From Hemileia vastatrix (lineage: Eukaryota > Basidiomycota > Pucciniomycetes > Pucciniales > Zaghouaniaceae), in NCBI GenBank assembly GCA_030280995.1, contig JASXTE010000004.1, forward strand, positions 17,623,185 through 17,687,184: a stretch of DNA of 64,000 nt, given 5' to 3'. Shown here piece by piece: positions 41,304-53,346 of this stretch. The translations under genes were made by a program, and so were the position numbers. The stretch's first letter is position 1. Each line of letters begins with the position of its first letter. The notes beneath the pieces were generated by a model. That model saw nothing but the letters and a program-made list of their open reading frames with translations, made no database searches and was not told the DNA's origin.

Positions 41304-42773
41304 TCCTCCCTCCAATATGGAATGTCCACATTCCATTCTGAATCACATAAAAAACTTTTCCACCATCATTTCAATAAAAATTTTGCTTCTAAAGTTGACT
41401 GCACTTGATTTTTGATGCTTAAATTTTCTGAGTATAAAAGAGTAGGCTTTAAACCCTACTGAGCTAGAACTGCAATGATCTAGACACTGCCATGAGGTCC
41501 TCCAAACTCCTCTACCATTCACCTCCAACAAAAAAAAAAAATTAAGAGAGTGGGCTTTCATCTCCACTGAGCCAGAACTGCAATGATCTGGACATTGCCA
41601 TGAGGTCCTCCAATTTCCAAAAATGACCTCCACTTGAATTTTCTTGAGTCATCAAGCGCAAAAATCACCAGTTTATAGTCTTAGAGGACTTCCACCTGCA
41701 TCACAAAACCAATGCTAGAGATCAATCTATAACAATAAAGCATATAAACAAACTTTGTGGGGTAATTGTGTATAGAGTTGCCAACTCATCAATTACCCCC
41801 AAACTTGCGAATATAAAATCTAGAAGGTTCCCCAATGAACACTTCTAACTAAAAGAAATCTTCCTCAAATCTTGACCATTATAATTCCTAGTTTTATTGA
41901 CATCTTCAGTTTTCCACGGTCTTGAAATTTAGGACCAATCATAAATGATCTTGAAAAAAATTTCAGTTTTAAGTCTTGATGGACTAGCAGAATAAATAAA
42001 ATAAATATATAATAAAAGAAAAAGAGAAATAAAATTAAAGATAAATAAAAACAATAAAAGATGTCCCCCAGCCATTTGGATGAGCCGAACCCCTATCATC
42101 ATACCCACATCCAAGTGCGCCTTGATTGTGGATACACAGGAAAGAATAATAAAAATATAACATAAAATGAAATTTTTTTAAAACAAATTATTTTTGAAAA
42201 TAATAATTTTTTTTTTTTTTGAAAATTAAATTTTTTAAAATAATATTTTTTTTTTTAAATTTTTTTTTGAAAATTTAAAGATTTGAAAAATGATAATTTA
42301 ATGAAAATCAAGAAAACAAACTAATGATCACTGTGTGGGCTCCCTCCAATTTGTAAAATTGATTGGAGACCACAAGTGATCATCCACCCCAATACAAAAA
42401 AAATGAAACAAAACAAAATTCTTGAATCCAGACTTCCAAAAGATGGTGCTGTTTTGATGTAAGGTTCCAGTTTATAGTCATAGAGGACTACCTAAATAAC
42501 AAAAAACAAAGCCAGGATTCAACTAGAAACAGAGAAGGGTTGGAAACAAACATTATGGGGTAATTGTGAATAGAGCTGCCAACTCATCAATTACCCCCAA
42601 ACTTGCCAATATAAAATCTAGAAGGTTCCCCTGTGAACACTCCTAAAAAAATTTGTTTTTCCCTCATATTTTCACCACATAATAAAATTTTAAAATTGAA
42701 GTAATGATTGATTTTTCGAAAGACTGTGAGATTTCCTAAAAGATTGATGTTGTAGTTTATCCTCATTTTGGAG
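41304..42773 (-). repeat. E1 3' untranslated region with internal duplications
   Basis: The purine-rich GGAGGGAGGA (reverse strand, next to 41303) fits a polypurine tract. A segment at about 41669-41850 is repeated at about 42469-42650 (shared ACTCATCAATTACCCCCAAA and ATAAAATCTAGAAGGTTCCC). A 113-bp tandem duplication lies at about 41446-41620 (shared TGCCATGAGGTCCTCCAA). An A/T-only stretch occupies 42160-42300. No ORF resembling A or B is present. Confidence 0.7.
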
Positions 42774-45700
42774 TCAAACTTCAGCACTCTTTGTGACCCT
42801 AGGGTAAAACTTCTTCACTTGATCAGCAGCTACCCTCTTCTTTAAGACAACACCATCCAGTTCTTCCAAAACATATGAACCACCAGAAACCTGTTCTCTA
42901 ATCTTATATGGTCCATTCCATCTATCAGCAAACATTTTCCCCCACTGACTTTCCAAACTCCTATTATACACCAACACCATATCACCAGGCCTCAAAAGCT
43001 TCCTGAGTCTATGAGCCAACCTTTTATCCCAATACCTGACAGACTGATCCCTGATCTTGATCATCCTATCGTATGCCTTCTCCAAATATTCCTCCTTCTT
43101 TTCTAACTGTTGCATTCTAGCACAGAGCAAATCTTCAGTAGTTTTGACTACATCCCAATCAACACCAAGATAAGATTCAGCTTCAAGATCAACCGTTAAA
43201 ACAGCTTTCTGACCAAAAACTAATTCATAAGGAGAATAACAAGTTGTCCTTTTGGTGGTAATCCTGTCAGCAAATAAAACAAGGGGTAAATAATGCCTCC
43301 ACTTTTCAGCACTTTTTCCACACATTTTAACCAAAGCATCCTTAATAACTTGATTCCCCCTTTCAACCATTCCTTCTGCTACAGGATAATATGGGGTCGC
43401 CACCCTAACCTTTGAGCCAATTTTTGAAACAGCTTCCTTGAAGTCTACACCAAACTCAGAGCCGCCATCAACAGTTACCAACTTCATAACACCATACCTA
43501 TACACCCATTCCTTCATCAAAAATTCTGCTACATTTTTAGCAGATAAACTAATAAGAGGGACAGCCTCAACCCAAGCAGAAAAATCATCTCTTTCCACAA
43601 TCAAGTACTTATATTTACCTTCCTTGATGTGAACAGCATCCAAACTAACCCGTCCAAAGATAGTATTTTCACCAGTAGCATTTCCAGGTTCTTTTGGCCT
43701 TAAATAACTTCTTCTCTGACATTCTTCACATGACTGAACCCAAGATCTAACAGCCATCTTCATTCCAGGCCACCAAAATCTATCAGAAATCCGCTTATAA
43801 GTTTCACCAAAGCCCCTATGCCCTAAATCATCATGAAGAGACTTCATCATCAATTCTTGACCTTTTATTTGAGATACAACAACTTGAGGATTCGGATGTC
43901 TTCTTTTCATCAACCTTCTACCAGACAAATAAAAACCAGGTGACTTCTTTTTGATAGCCCTCCATTCAGCTTCATCACATTCTTCTTTTTTTCCCAGAGA
44001 CAACAAATATTTCACCATTAAAAAATAAAACCCAGTCTGGCCCCAAATTTCATCAGAAAAATCCAATAATATAACATCCAAAGGAACCTCCCTGTCCCCA
44101 ATATCTCCCACTTGTGATTGAGCAATCATTCTCTGAGCATTTGGCTGTTTGCTGAAATTCACATAATCCACCTCATTCAAACATTTTTCCATGCTACCAC
44201 TATCCTCCTTCAGATCCCAAACATAAACACCATTAACCAACTTCCAATTATCCCAAACAACCACACCATCCTCATCTACAAAAACCTCATGATCAACTAG
44301 ATCATCAACTTCATCAAATTCAACAAAAATAGAACCAGCCAGTTTAACCTCATGGGGGAGGTATGGAAATTCCTCAGCACCCTTGGTACTGGCCTTGATT
44401 ATAGGTATATCTTCATCAAACTCTTCTGAATTGGAATCATCTACTGTGGGTGTTCTTCTTGAAAATACATCAGGCATAGTGAAAGATTTTCCAGGCCTGT
44501 GCACTAAATTGAATGAAAAATGTTGAATAAAAGCTACCCACCTAGTCATTGGAGTATTAGGTAAACTAGGTGAATTAATCATCTGAATTAAAGATTTAGC
44601 ATCCACTTGAAGTTCAAAATGTTGACCCCATAAGATATTTTGAAGTTTCTTTAAAATTTTTGCCACACCACAGAGTTCCAACTTTGGTTGTGAATACCTT
44701 GATTCCACCTCAGTAAAAACTACAGATTCATACCTAACTGGTCTAATATAACCATCCTTATCCATCTGAGAAAGCACTTCACCAGCCGCCAGCTGACTAG
44801 AATCAACAGCTAAATAAATCCTAACAGCTCCTTCACCATAATCCAACTTATGAAGAATAATATCTTCACCAACCACCTTCTTCAACTTAACAAAAGCTTC
44901 TTCACAAGCTTCATCCCAATCCCAATCAGCATCCTTCCAAGTTAACCTTCTCAATGGAGCAGCCAATAATGAGAAATCCCTAATAAACATCCTAACATAA
45001 ACACATACTCCCAAAAATCCTCTAACTTCAGTAGTGTTTCTAGGTCTCGGCCAAGATTGAATTTTGTTGACTTTCTTCTTTGACATAATTTGGCCTTCCC
45101 TACACACCACATGACCAAGAATCTCTAAAGCTGGAACACAACAAGAAAATTTAGAACCGGAAATAGTTAAACCAGCTTCTTCAATCCTAAACAACATCCT
45201 TTCCAAAGTTACTGCACACTCCCAAATAAAACTCCTAATACCTGGATTCTCCTCCAACACTTCATTATCATAATCAGTTGAAGGACCTTTAGTTCCACCA
45301 TCATCAATAAATATACCAGAATACTGTGGAATCTCATCTTGAAGAATCCAAGCCATTTGTGCTTTATAAACAGCAACAGAACTAGTAGCACCTTGAGGTA
45401 ATATAGTCAGCTGTAACCGTCCAAGAGGAGTATCAAAAGTTGTCAGAGGTCTTGAATCCGGATGTAATTCTCTTTCATCATAGCCCCCCATAATATCACC
45501 CAAACCATAACATACCCTTCCAGAAAAAACATCAACAAATTCCTCGGCACTTGGAGGAATACCAGCATCTTTTATAGTCACCCTATTCAATTCCCTAAGA
45601 TCATGAACCACTCTAAGCTTTCCATTAAGCTTCTTGATACAAAAAAAATGGACTTGAATAACTTGATGAAGATTGTTCATAAAGTCCAGTCCTAATCCTT

Positions 45701-46161
45701 TCCCTAACAACTTCAATATAATCATCTTTAAGAGCAGCAGGAATTGGAATTGGCTTGAGTTGCCAAGGTTCATGACAAACAACTGGAATCTTGTAAGGTT
45801 CACCATAAGAATGATTTAAAACACCCCTCTCTTCCTCCACAAATGCAATAGCCTTTTCCCTCAACACCATCACATCCAACAACAAGTTCATCTCCTCACC
45901 AGATAACCAACCCTCTGGCCCAAAATTTACAACACCAATCCTATCAAAAGTAATTCTTGACGTTTCAGAAAATTCTGGCGGATTCTTTCTAAAAGGAGTT
46001 TCATATGGATCTCTTGAAAAAAGTGGTCTCTTCAACGGCGGATTCAATCCAGTTGGCAGCGCTTCATTGATTGGTTTAACTTTCACAGCAACCTTCTTAT
46101 ATTTTGCGGCTTCCACTTCCACATGTACTTGAGGAATTGAGCTCCTTTCATCAACAGAATC
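42774..46161 (-). pseudogene. E1 pol: reverse transcriptase, RNase H, integrase (frameshift near the start)
   Basis: The N-terminal part (46122-45625) holds MVLREKAIAFVEEERG and YKIPVVCHEPWQLKPIPIP, then shifts frame near 45640. The long downstream frame (45806-42774, 1010 codons) has RT motifs VVHDLREL and GLGDIMGGYDE (Asp104), a GIFIDDGG active site (Asp168/169) and the RGFLG connection; RNase H acidic residues in AVDSS (Asp335), KLELCG (Glu377) and VDAKSL (Asp402); an integrase HHCC finger (His658, His663, Cys693, Cys696); and a DD35E core (Asp723, Asp780, Glu815). The C-terminal domain has YNRSLESQWGKMFADRWNGP. No stop occurs in that frame, so the enzyme core is intact apart from the upstream break. 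Confidence 0.9.
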
Positions 46162-48203
46162 TTAATCTTCATCAGAATTAAGAGTAACAGAATTTTTACA
46201 AAAAGAATTATTAGAATCAGATAAAGAAATTTTATCAGTTTTATTTTTATTTTTATTTTTTGAAAAAGAATTATTAAAGTTTTTAGAAACAGAATTATTG
46301 GAATTTTCAAAAATATTGTTATCTAGTTTTTCATTATGCAGAAAATTTTTAATTTGATTTTTATTTTTAGAAATAAGAAAAGAATAATCAAAAGTATGAA
46401 AAGTTGGCAGTCTATCTTCATGCAGGATGTTACCAGCATGCCAAGTAGGCTCAGCCCTATTGACAATATCATACATAAATAAATTTTTTGGTTGATTTTC
46501 AATTATCTTGAGATTTTTTTCTTGATTTTTGTCAAATTTTTTCTTGCTATTCCTAGAAAAACAACCAGGGGTGTCCCCAATGCTCACATGTGTGGCCATG
46601 GTAATGTTTTTGAAAGGTGTAGAAGAAACCCTAGCGGTGCACAATTGGGAGGACTCACATTTAGACCCATTTTCCACCACTCCGAAACTTTTCTGCTCCA
46701 ACAAAATTTTCCCTAAAACATCTTCAGAACTTGAAATAAATTTGAGAGAAAAACTTGAAGAAAAACTGAAAACAGACAAATAATTTGACAAAAATTGACA
46801 TAATAAAGTAATATTATCTACAAAAAGTTGAGATTCCACTTGAGCTGACTTACTGCAATCAGGGATTTCTTCTTGAGGAGAGATTACAGCACTCGACTGA
46901 TCAGCCCTATCTACCCTAAAAAAGAAGTGTCACCAACAAAATGATCACTACTATCCTCAAATACACCAGAAGAGGACTTCAAATCTTTTCTCTTCCTAGT
47001 GCAAGTGTAACACTGACAAGATGCAGAAACACCAGGCCTAGTTTCCCAACCTTCATCACCTGGGGGTGCCAACCTCATATGTAACCGCCTCATATCCTCC
47101 CCAGTAATCTCCAAACTAATCCCAACACCAGACTGATAACCAATCTTGTCCTCAAAATCCATAAAAAATGGCCCTCCTAAAACTGTCTTCACAGCTCCTC
47201 TAGCCACATAAAAATGAACTTTTCCAACAGCTCCACCTACACCTAGCTTTACATGCTCCGCTGTACCAATCAACTCAGTAGCATGCCCACCTATACCTCT
47301 GAGATTTCTTCCAACACCAGCTTTAATTGTCAAATCCAGACTAGTTGCTTGATCCAATTAAATTAAATTTATTTGTGAGCCTGAATCAACCAATGCCTTC
47401 ACATCTTTGCCATTTAAAGAAACCACCAAATATCCCAAAGGAGCAGAAAAATGAGTCTCCACCTCATTACTAAACTTCTCCAAATTTTCACACATATACT
47501 CCACCTCACCAGTAGCCACTCTTCTCCTAGTCAAATGCTTCTTCTGCTTTTCAGCAAGGGCTGGACTAATAGTGAAAAATTCTCCCAAAGATAATGGAAT
47601 CTGAAGCTGATTAACCCTTCCCAAAACAACATCCATAGCATTCTCTTGACCAGAAAGCACTGGCCTCTCATAATGAGCCTTATTCCTAGCAACCTTTGCC
47701 CTAGAAGACTCCTGAGGTCCCACATTACCAACAACATCACGCATATCCACGTCAGAATTATCCCCATGAAACTTTCCATCCACAGAGACCAAACCAGAAC
47801 CATCAACAGTAGTTCTAACTCCCTCCATTGGCCCACTAGAACTTGGCCTAGGCCAAGATGCCAAAGGCACATCCTCCTCTGTATCTGAACCATTATCCAA
47901 AGGCATAGGATCACCATTAAGATAAAAAGAACCAAAACTAGGGGGACCCATATCAGCTATCCCCTTCTGCATCTGACAAATCTCTTCAGGAGTATAGATC
48001 TTCTTGGGATCTTCAGCCTTCTTCAAATCCGCCTTTCCACCTCTTGACCTTAACTGATTAGAAATACTGCTTCTAGCTTTAGAAGCAGCTGCCCTTCTAG
48101 CAGCCTCCACATCATATACACCAGCCATACACTCACTATCCACCTTAACAACCTTTACTAACTCCAAATTACCATATGAAGTAGATAAAGTAGCCTTACT
48201 AAC
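46162..48203 (-). pseudogene. E1 protease and linker region, with stops
   Basis: Between gag and RT. The retropepsin motif ALVDSGSQINLI (active-site DSG) lies at about 47400-47360 and is followed at once by an in-frame TAA (47360-47358). The frame continues with LRGIGGHATELIG and VKTVLGGPFFMDF, the usual flap and ILG-type segments. Upstream (48200-47450) is an acidic, disordered linker. Downstream, after a frame change near 46900-46840, an Asn/Lys/Ser-rich stretch ends at TAA 46164-46162, after which the same frame continues into pol. Confidence 0.75.
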
Positions 48204-49381
48204 CTATTTTTCCTTCCCCTTATCTCCAGAATTATTTCCAGTACCAGAAGAAGCCTCAGTAAGCAATTCCTCAAACCTAGCTCTCTTTTCACTCATACTA
48301 TTCCTCCTCACCAAATCCGAAGGAGCCTGACCTTCACTGGGCTTGATAAAAGATCCATCAGGAAACCTAAATACCTTTCTATCAAATTTTACTCTACCAG
48401 CAGCCTGATCCCTATTCAAAGTCCAACAATCATTAGACTTATGTCCCTTCCGGTTACAGTAGGAACAAATCCAAACATCAACAGTACCACCATTCCTCCT
48501 ATTATAACCTCTACTTGAATAAGATGATGAAGAAGAAGCTGAAACCCTGCTGGCCTTCTGAGTTTCTTGAACAAAAATTTTCAATTCCTTTGTTAAGTCA
48601 GCCAATTGATCCACCATCTCCTTATCCACATTCTTATCCACCTTAGGAACTGTTTTCCCCAACTGAGCTTTTCTTTCATCCTGAGCCTTCTTCATAATAT
48701 CGTTATTATCAGCCAAAACTTCATTAATTTTGCTGACATACTGTGTACAGGTTTCTTGATAACTGTCCACATACAAAAGCCTGAGGTGAGACTCCACCAA
48801 TTCTTTAACCACCTTAAGAGCAGGAAACTTCTGCTCCCCATTAGGTAAGGTTTTCATCAAACCCTTCATAGACAACTCTTTTAACACATCCATTCTAACA
48901 TCCCTCCCAAAAGTGGACCAAAATAAATCTTTGACTGCATTTTCATGAGCCAATTCCTCTACCTCCACCAGATATTCCACCACAGTTTCAAAACTACCAA
49001 CAAATTTCCTATAACTCACCAAAGAAGTTATTCCACCCTGCACTTGCCATTCTCCAACAACCTTATTTAAGTCCACCATTGAATATCTGACTCCCCATCT
49101 GTCCACCATTCCCCTACTAAGCCTTTCCAATCCCTAGTCTTATAACCCTCCATACCAGTAATCTCCTTCTCAACTTCCCTATCACCAATGAAAAATATTA
49201 CCTGCTTCACCATATCTAAATGAGAAGCCACATCAATTCCAGCAGGAGCCTCATATCTGCCTAAAAACCACTTTACATCATCACCAACAAACTTGGGCCC
49301 ATCCCAAGTTTGAATCCTTACTGAGGGCCTGACACCATCAGCAGCAGCAGAAATAACACCAGCACCAGATGGAGAAGACAT
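48204..49381 (-). pseudogene. E1 gag with CCHC zinc knuckle, one frameshift
   Basis: It starts ATG at 49381 (MSSPSGAGVISAAADGVRP), preferred over the upstream in-frame ATG because it opens the part resembling other gypsy gags (IQTWDGPKFVG...FLGRYE). The frame changes near 49118, between YKTRDWKG and LSRGMVDRWGVRYS. The capsid-like helical region follows, then a Ser-rich linker and the knuckle CSYCNRKGHKSNDC (C-x2-C-x4-H-x4-C), which binds RNA during packaging. It ends GDKGKEK with TAG at 48206-48204; the frame is open beyond, and the E2 copy has no stop here, so this stop looks like a mutation. Confidence 0.8.
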
Positions 49382-49669
49382 CCCAAATAGCACCAGAAAA
49401 AAATAAAATCTGCAAGGGTTCAGCCCTTTACCAGACAACCGACAATATCCTACAAGGGTTCAGCCCTTTACTAGGATAAAACAACAAATAAAAACAAAAA
49501 CAACAGATCTAGCAAGGGTTCAGCCCTATACTTAGATCCCTACTACCACAGATCCTGTACTTGTTCAGCCAGTTACCAGAATCACCAAATAACCAACCAA
49601 TCAAAATCCAACAACCAGAAAACCAAAATACAGAAGTCCAACAAGTAAGTTTCTTCAAAAGCTAGAGAA

Positions 49670-49692
49670 TTTGAACCCCACCTTGGGCGCCA
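49670..49692 (-). promoter_or_regulatory. E1 primer-binding site
   Basis: On the reverse strand TGGCGCCCAAGGTGGGGTT follows four bases after the LTR end (TACA). TGG at the start is complementary to a tRNA 3' CCA. The matching tRNA would end in TTGGGCGCCA; which tRNA this is I cannot tell. Confidence 0.6.
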
Positions 49693-49696
49693 AAAA

Positions 49697-51048
49697 TGTA
49701 GAGTAGACTCCTACAGTCACCTTGCTGCAGGCAGAATCCAAGGGAGTTAGAAAAACAAAAAGAAATCCCTGTCCCTCTAAGTAAACATAAGATTCAAATA
49801 ACTAAGCTTGAAGATCTGCTTGAAGAGTTGGATAAGTTGAAAATCTGAGAGAAAGACTTTGAAAGTGTTGGAAACCTATAATATAGAAAAAAATAAGTGC
49901 AATAAATTATTACACCCCCAAAACAAATACCTTATACCAGATTACACTGATACAAGTCACAGAAAATACTTAGAACAAGCCGCAACACTTGCCCCAGAGA
50001 CTGAAAAGTACAGTAAAGTACCCCAGAAACTACCCTTGGGATGATCTGTTCAAAGGTGCCTTATTAAAGGTCTGCCCCAGATTTACCCAGTTTCCCACCA
50101 AAATTAAAGAGTGTTCTTTATTATATTTTTATTTTATAAATTTTATAAGAAAAGAAATAAATTTGAGTCACCCAGGATAAGAGCTATCCAATGGTACCCT
50201 ATATGTTGATATTTTTTTATTATAATTGTTGTTATATGTTATATATTGTTAATTATCAAAAAAGACCCTTGTTATTGAAACTAAAAGAAAAAAAACATGT
50301 AGAAGACTAAGATTCTCCCCTTCTATCTTATTCTCCTCCTCCAGACCTTTCCAACAATACCCTACATGCATAGGATCTACAATAAACTATTGATCTAACA
50401 AGCATGATAAATTCTAACCAAATTTTGCCACAATAGCCAAACTTTTCTGCAGTGACCAAAATTTGCACTGGTGCTCAGACTTTTCTACAGTGACCAAACT
50501 TTACCACAGTGCCCAGACTTTTCTGCAGTGACCAAACTTTGCACTGGTGATCAGACTTTCCCATTGTGAGCAAATTTTGCAACAATGAGCTCTCTTTGCC
50601 ATAATGAGCTAATTTGGCAAGAGTGAGTTAATCTTTTCACCATAACCAAACTTTTCCACAATGACAGAATTTTTCCAGTAAACTTTGCTTTTGCACCGGA
50701 AAATCACCAGAGCAAACCGGAGCGCACTGGAAAAAAATGGCTAATCCATGAGAACACTGCATCCACCAAAAATACCAAGAGAGCCCTGAAAAATCCAGTA
50801 AAACCAATACCCAATCCATGAAACCATCAAATAACAATAGGAATACCAACATATATCCATTCCAAAACACCATAAATCCTCCAAAAAAAATCACCATAAA
50901 TACTCCAAAAAATCACCATAAATCCACCCAAAAAAATCCAGTTAACTCCCTTCAACCAAATTAACACCTGCTAACACCAAGATTTTCTTCCAACCAAGGT
51001 CCAATCAAATTTTCACCTAAGTAGCCTACCCAGATTTGGATTGCCACA
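49697..51048 (-). repeat. 5' LTR of E1 (1.35 kb)
   Basis: Direct repeat of 39872-41303 with few substitutions and fewer minisatellite units. Promoter and poly(A) signals of the element should lie within it. On the reverse strand it runs TGTGGCAATCC to GAGTCTACTCTACA. Confidence 0.85.
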
Positions 51049-51232
51049 TCGCTACCATCACATTGAAATGATTAGTCAGTTAATGAATGAAATAAGTTCT
51101 ACCTCTATTCCTGGCTTTCCTGCCAATCCCAATAACTTCATTATGCCCAAAGAATGGGAAGGATTCCCTGCCAGTTTAAAGGAGACTCTTATTTGTCATA
51201 AATTTCCTCTTCACTTTCTTTCTGATTAGTTT

Positions 51233-51779
51233 CATTACTTTAGCACTTGTACATAGTTCCCCTTAAACTATGCTTGCCCTTTTCAATTATCATAAATCAT
51301 AAGTTTTTGTAAAAAAAAATCAAAAACAAAGTTTGTAGCACTTTGCGACACAATTGACTTTCCTAAAAAAATAAAAAGAAGGATAAGAGAGAGCTTCCTG
51401 TGCTCCCTCTACTATCTTTAAATTATTCTTACCTTCCATAATTAGTCATTACTACTGAGATTTTTGCAAACCCAGGTCCCTGAATTGCGCACTTCATCTG
51501 CCAATATTTTTCAGCTAAGTTTCCTGCCTTCTGCTAAGCGTACTGTAGCTTTCTGATTTGCCCAGGAATCCATTCCTCTATCCAGTCTACCTACTTCTTC
51601 ATGTCTCCTAACAATATTTTAATTCTACACAATTTAGCTTGAGTACTAATTCCAACTGCTTGTTCAGCCATAATTGCTTCACCATTGCTAGCACTCTATC
51701 CATCACAGTTGTGTCATAGCTTCCTAAAAAAATAAACACTAATGATAGTTTATACTCTTCCTGGAGTAAAAAGTATTTT
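51233..51779 (-). other. E3 3' untranslated region between pol and antisense gene B
   Basis: It matches (inverted) the E2 segment after pol: ATCCATCACAGTTGTGTCA near 51696 corresponds to TGACACAGTTGTGACGGAT near 61965, and the purine stretch TAGTAGAGGGAGCACAGGAA (reverse strand, near 51395-51415) corresponds to AAGTAGAGGGAG near 62332. No ORF. Confidence 0.6.
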
Positions 51780-53346
51780 TATTTTATCCTCATCCCAGAG
51801 GTAATTCTTATGTTACTGATATCCCTCTTGGGTAAAATCTTTTGATCTGATCAGCTGATACATGTTGCTTCCATTCAGTACCATCCAATTCCTCCAGTAA
51901 GTAAGATCCTCCAGTTATCTGCTTCTTGACCCTATAAGTTCCATTCCATCTGTCCACAAAATTTTTTTCCCCATTAACTTTCAAGACTTCTGTTTTATAC
52001 TAATACCAAGTCCCCTGGTTTCAATGGTTCCCTCAATCTGTGCACTGAATGCTCATCCCAATATTTCACTGACTTGTCCCTAATCTTCATCATTCTTTCA
52101 TATGTCTTCTCCATGAACTTTTCCTTTCTTTCAAGCTACTCCACTCTTGCTAGAATTAAGTCCTCAGTTGAGCACACTTGATACCAATCACATCCTAAAA
52201 ATGATCCAGCTTCCAGATCAATAGGTAATACTGCACTCTGACCAAACATAAGCTCATAAGGTGAAAAATCTGTTGTCCTTTTCACTGAAATTCTATCTGC
52301 AAATAATACTAAAGGTAAATATCTTTTTCATTTTCCCCCATTAGTTCCACATAGCTCAACTAGCACATACTTAATTACTTGATGCCCTCTCTCAATCATA
52401 CCTTCTGCTTCAGGATAATATGGTGTTGCAACTCAAATTTTGGCACCAATACCTTTAAAAACTTCTTGGAATTCTCCAGAAAATTCAGCACCTCCATCCA
52501 CAGTTATCATCTTCATTACCCCGTATCTATATGCCTATTCCTTCTTTAAAAACTCAGCTACATTACTTTCCTTAAGATTTACCAAAGGTACTGTTTCAAC
52601 CCATCCTGACAGATCATACCTCGCTACAACCAAGTATTTAAAGTTTCCTTCTTTAATATGAATCACATCTAAGCTGATCCTGCCAAAGATATTATCTTCA
52701 CCCATTGCCTTTCCCATTTTCTTGGGCTTTCTGTAACTTCTGCACTGACATTCCAGACATTATTGGACCCAATCCTTGACCTCTGCTTTCATATTAGGCC
52801 ACCAGAATCTTTCCTTAAATCTCCTATAAGTCTCATCCTGTCCCATATTTCCCATGTTTTTGTGTAATTCTCTAAGAATCTTCTCTTTTCTACCTCTATC
52901 TAATATAACCAATTTTGACATAGAAGAGTGTTCTCTCCATACCCTTTCATTCTTAATAAAAAAATCTTTAGTGCATTTAACTATCAGGTTCCAAGTGTAT
53001 TCATCACAGTCTTCTGGTTGACTATCACCTTATAGATATGCTATCAACCAGTCTTCTTGCTTTGCTGAATCTTTGATTAAATCTTCACCTTCTGACTGTG
53101 TATTACTTTCACAACTGCTGCTTGAGTCATACTCTTCTTCTGAATCCAAAATGACTTCATCTAGCACTCCTCTCATTATCATTTTAGCTTTTACATTCCA
53201 TTTTTGTTCTTTTATCTCCTCATGATTATTTCTGTCATGAATATCTTTCCTAAATTCTCTTAGTTTTACATCATCAGGGATACCTCTTCATGATAGATTA
53301 TTGTCTTCCCAGACACTGGTCATTATTTTTACATCTTTTCAGACAT
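51780..53346 (-). pseudogene. E3 pol remnant: integrase and upstream region
   Basis: The reverse strand reads, with many stops and frame changes, an HHCC-region remnant (WPN..AEVKDW...CQCRSYRKPKK, near 52720-52860), the integrase stretch GKAMGEDNIFGRISLDVIHI (52717 onward), VTVDGGAEFSGEF, YYPEAEGMIERGHQ and LMFGQSAVLPIDLEAGSFLG, and a C-terminal part near 51900-52050. Residues agree better with E2 than with E1. It is cut at 53346/53347 by the E2 LTR. Confidence 0.75.

Larger units (their letters stand above)
39872..51048 (-). mobile_element. Ty3/gypsy retrotransposon E1, full length, about 11.2 kb
   Basis: Two long direct repeats, 39872-41303 and 49697-51048, bound gag-pol on the reverse strand in the order gag - protease - RT - RNase H - integrase, the Ty3/gypsy order. 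LTRs run TGTGG...CTACA in the element's own direction. The two LTRs differ by few substitutions, so insertion is recent. Flanking tetranucleotides CCGC (39868-39871) and TCGC (51049-51052) fit a short target duplication with one change. It interrupts gene B of E3. It carries no A/B genes. Several stops and frameshifts make this copy non-autonomous. Confidence 0.85.
38119..51232 (+). pseudogene. Gene B of E3: zinc-cluster-like protein, split by E1
   Basis: It starts ATG at 38119 (MTQYHTLPKDQAC). Cysteines follow with nearly the same layout as the E2 copy, ending SCFRYHKTC, but with an extra codon and a TGA at about 38164-38169. Coding similarity stops near 38545, is interrupted by about 1 kb of unrelated DNA, resumes at about 39505 (REISIQPKSESSTPSEK), and crosses the same intron position as in the E2 copy (donor after LLA near 39650). 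After one frameshift it reads LGWAPQPLQFVHLMQIFSHL and EFSDDEITA up to E1 at 39872. It continues beyond E1 from 51049 with YHHIEMISQLMNEISSTSI and GFPANPNNFIMPKEWEGFP. Start and TATA box are intact here, unlike in E2. Confidence 0.65.
35134..53346 (-). mobile_element. Ty3/gypsy element E3, old, interrupted by E1 and cut by E2
   Basis: Reading in its own (reverse) direction: pol remnant 53346-51780, 3' untranslated part to about 51400, antisense genes B and A (plus strand), then the 3' LTR 36370-35134. E1 (39872-51048) sits inside gene B, and E2 starts at 53347 inside pol, so the 5' part of E3 is probably beyond the window. The order pol - antisense B - antisense A is the same in E2. The LTR of E3 is clearly related to the E2 LTR and the solo LTR at 57633. 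Confidence 0.7.

Noticed and set aside
43438..44300. Open frames on the plus strand opposite E1 pol, also 46492-46783 and 47646-48848
   Set aside because: They are antisense shadows of gag-pol, without introns, TATA box or conservation like that of genes A and B.
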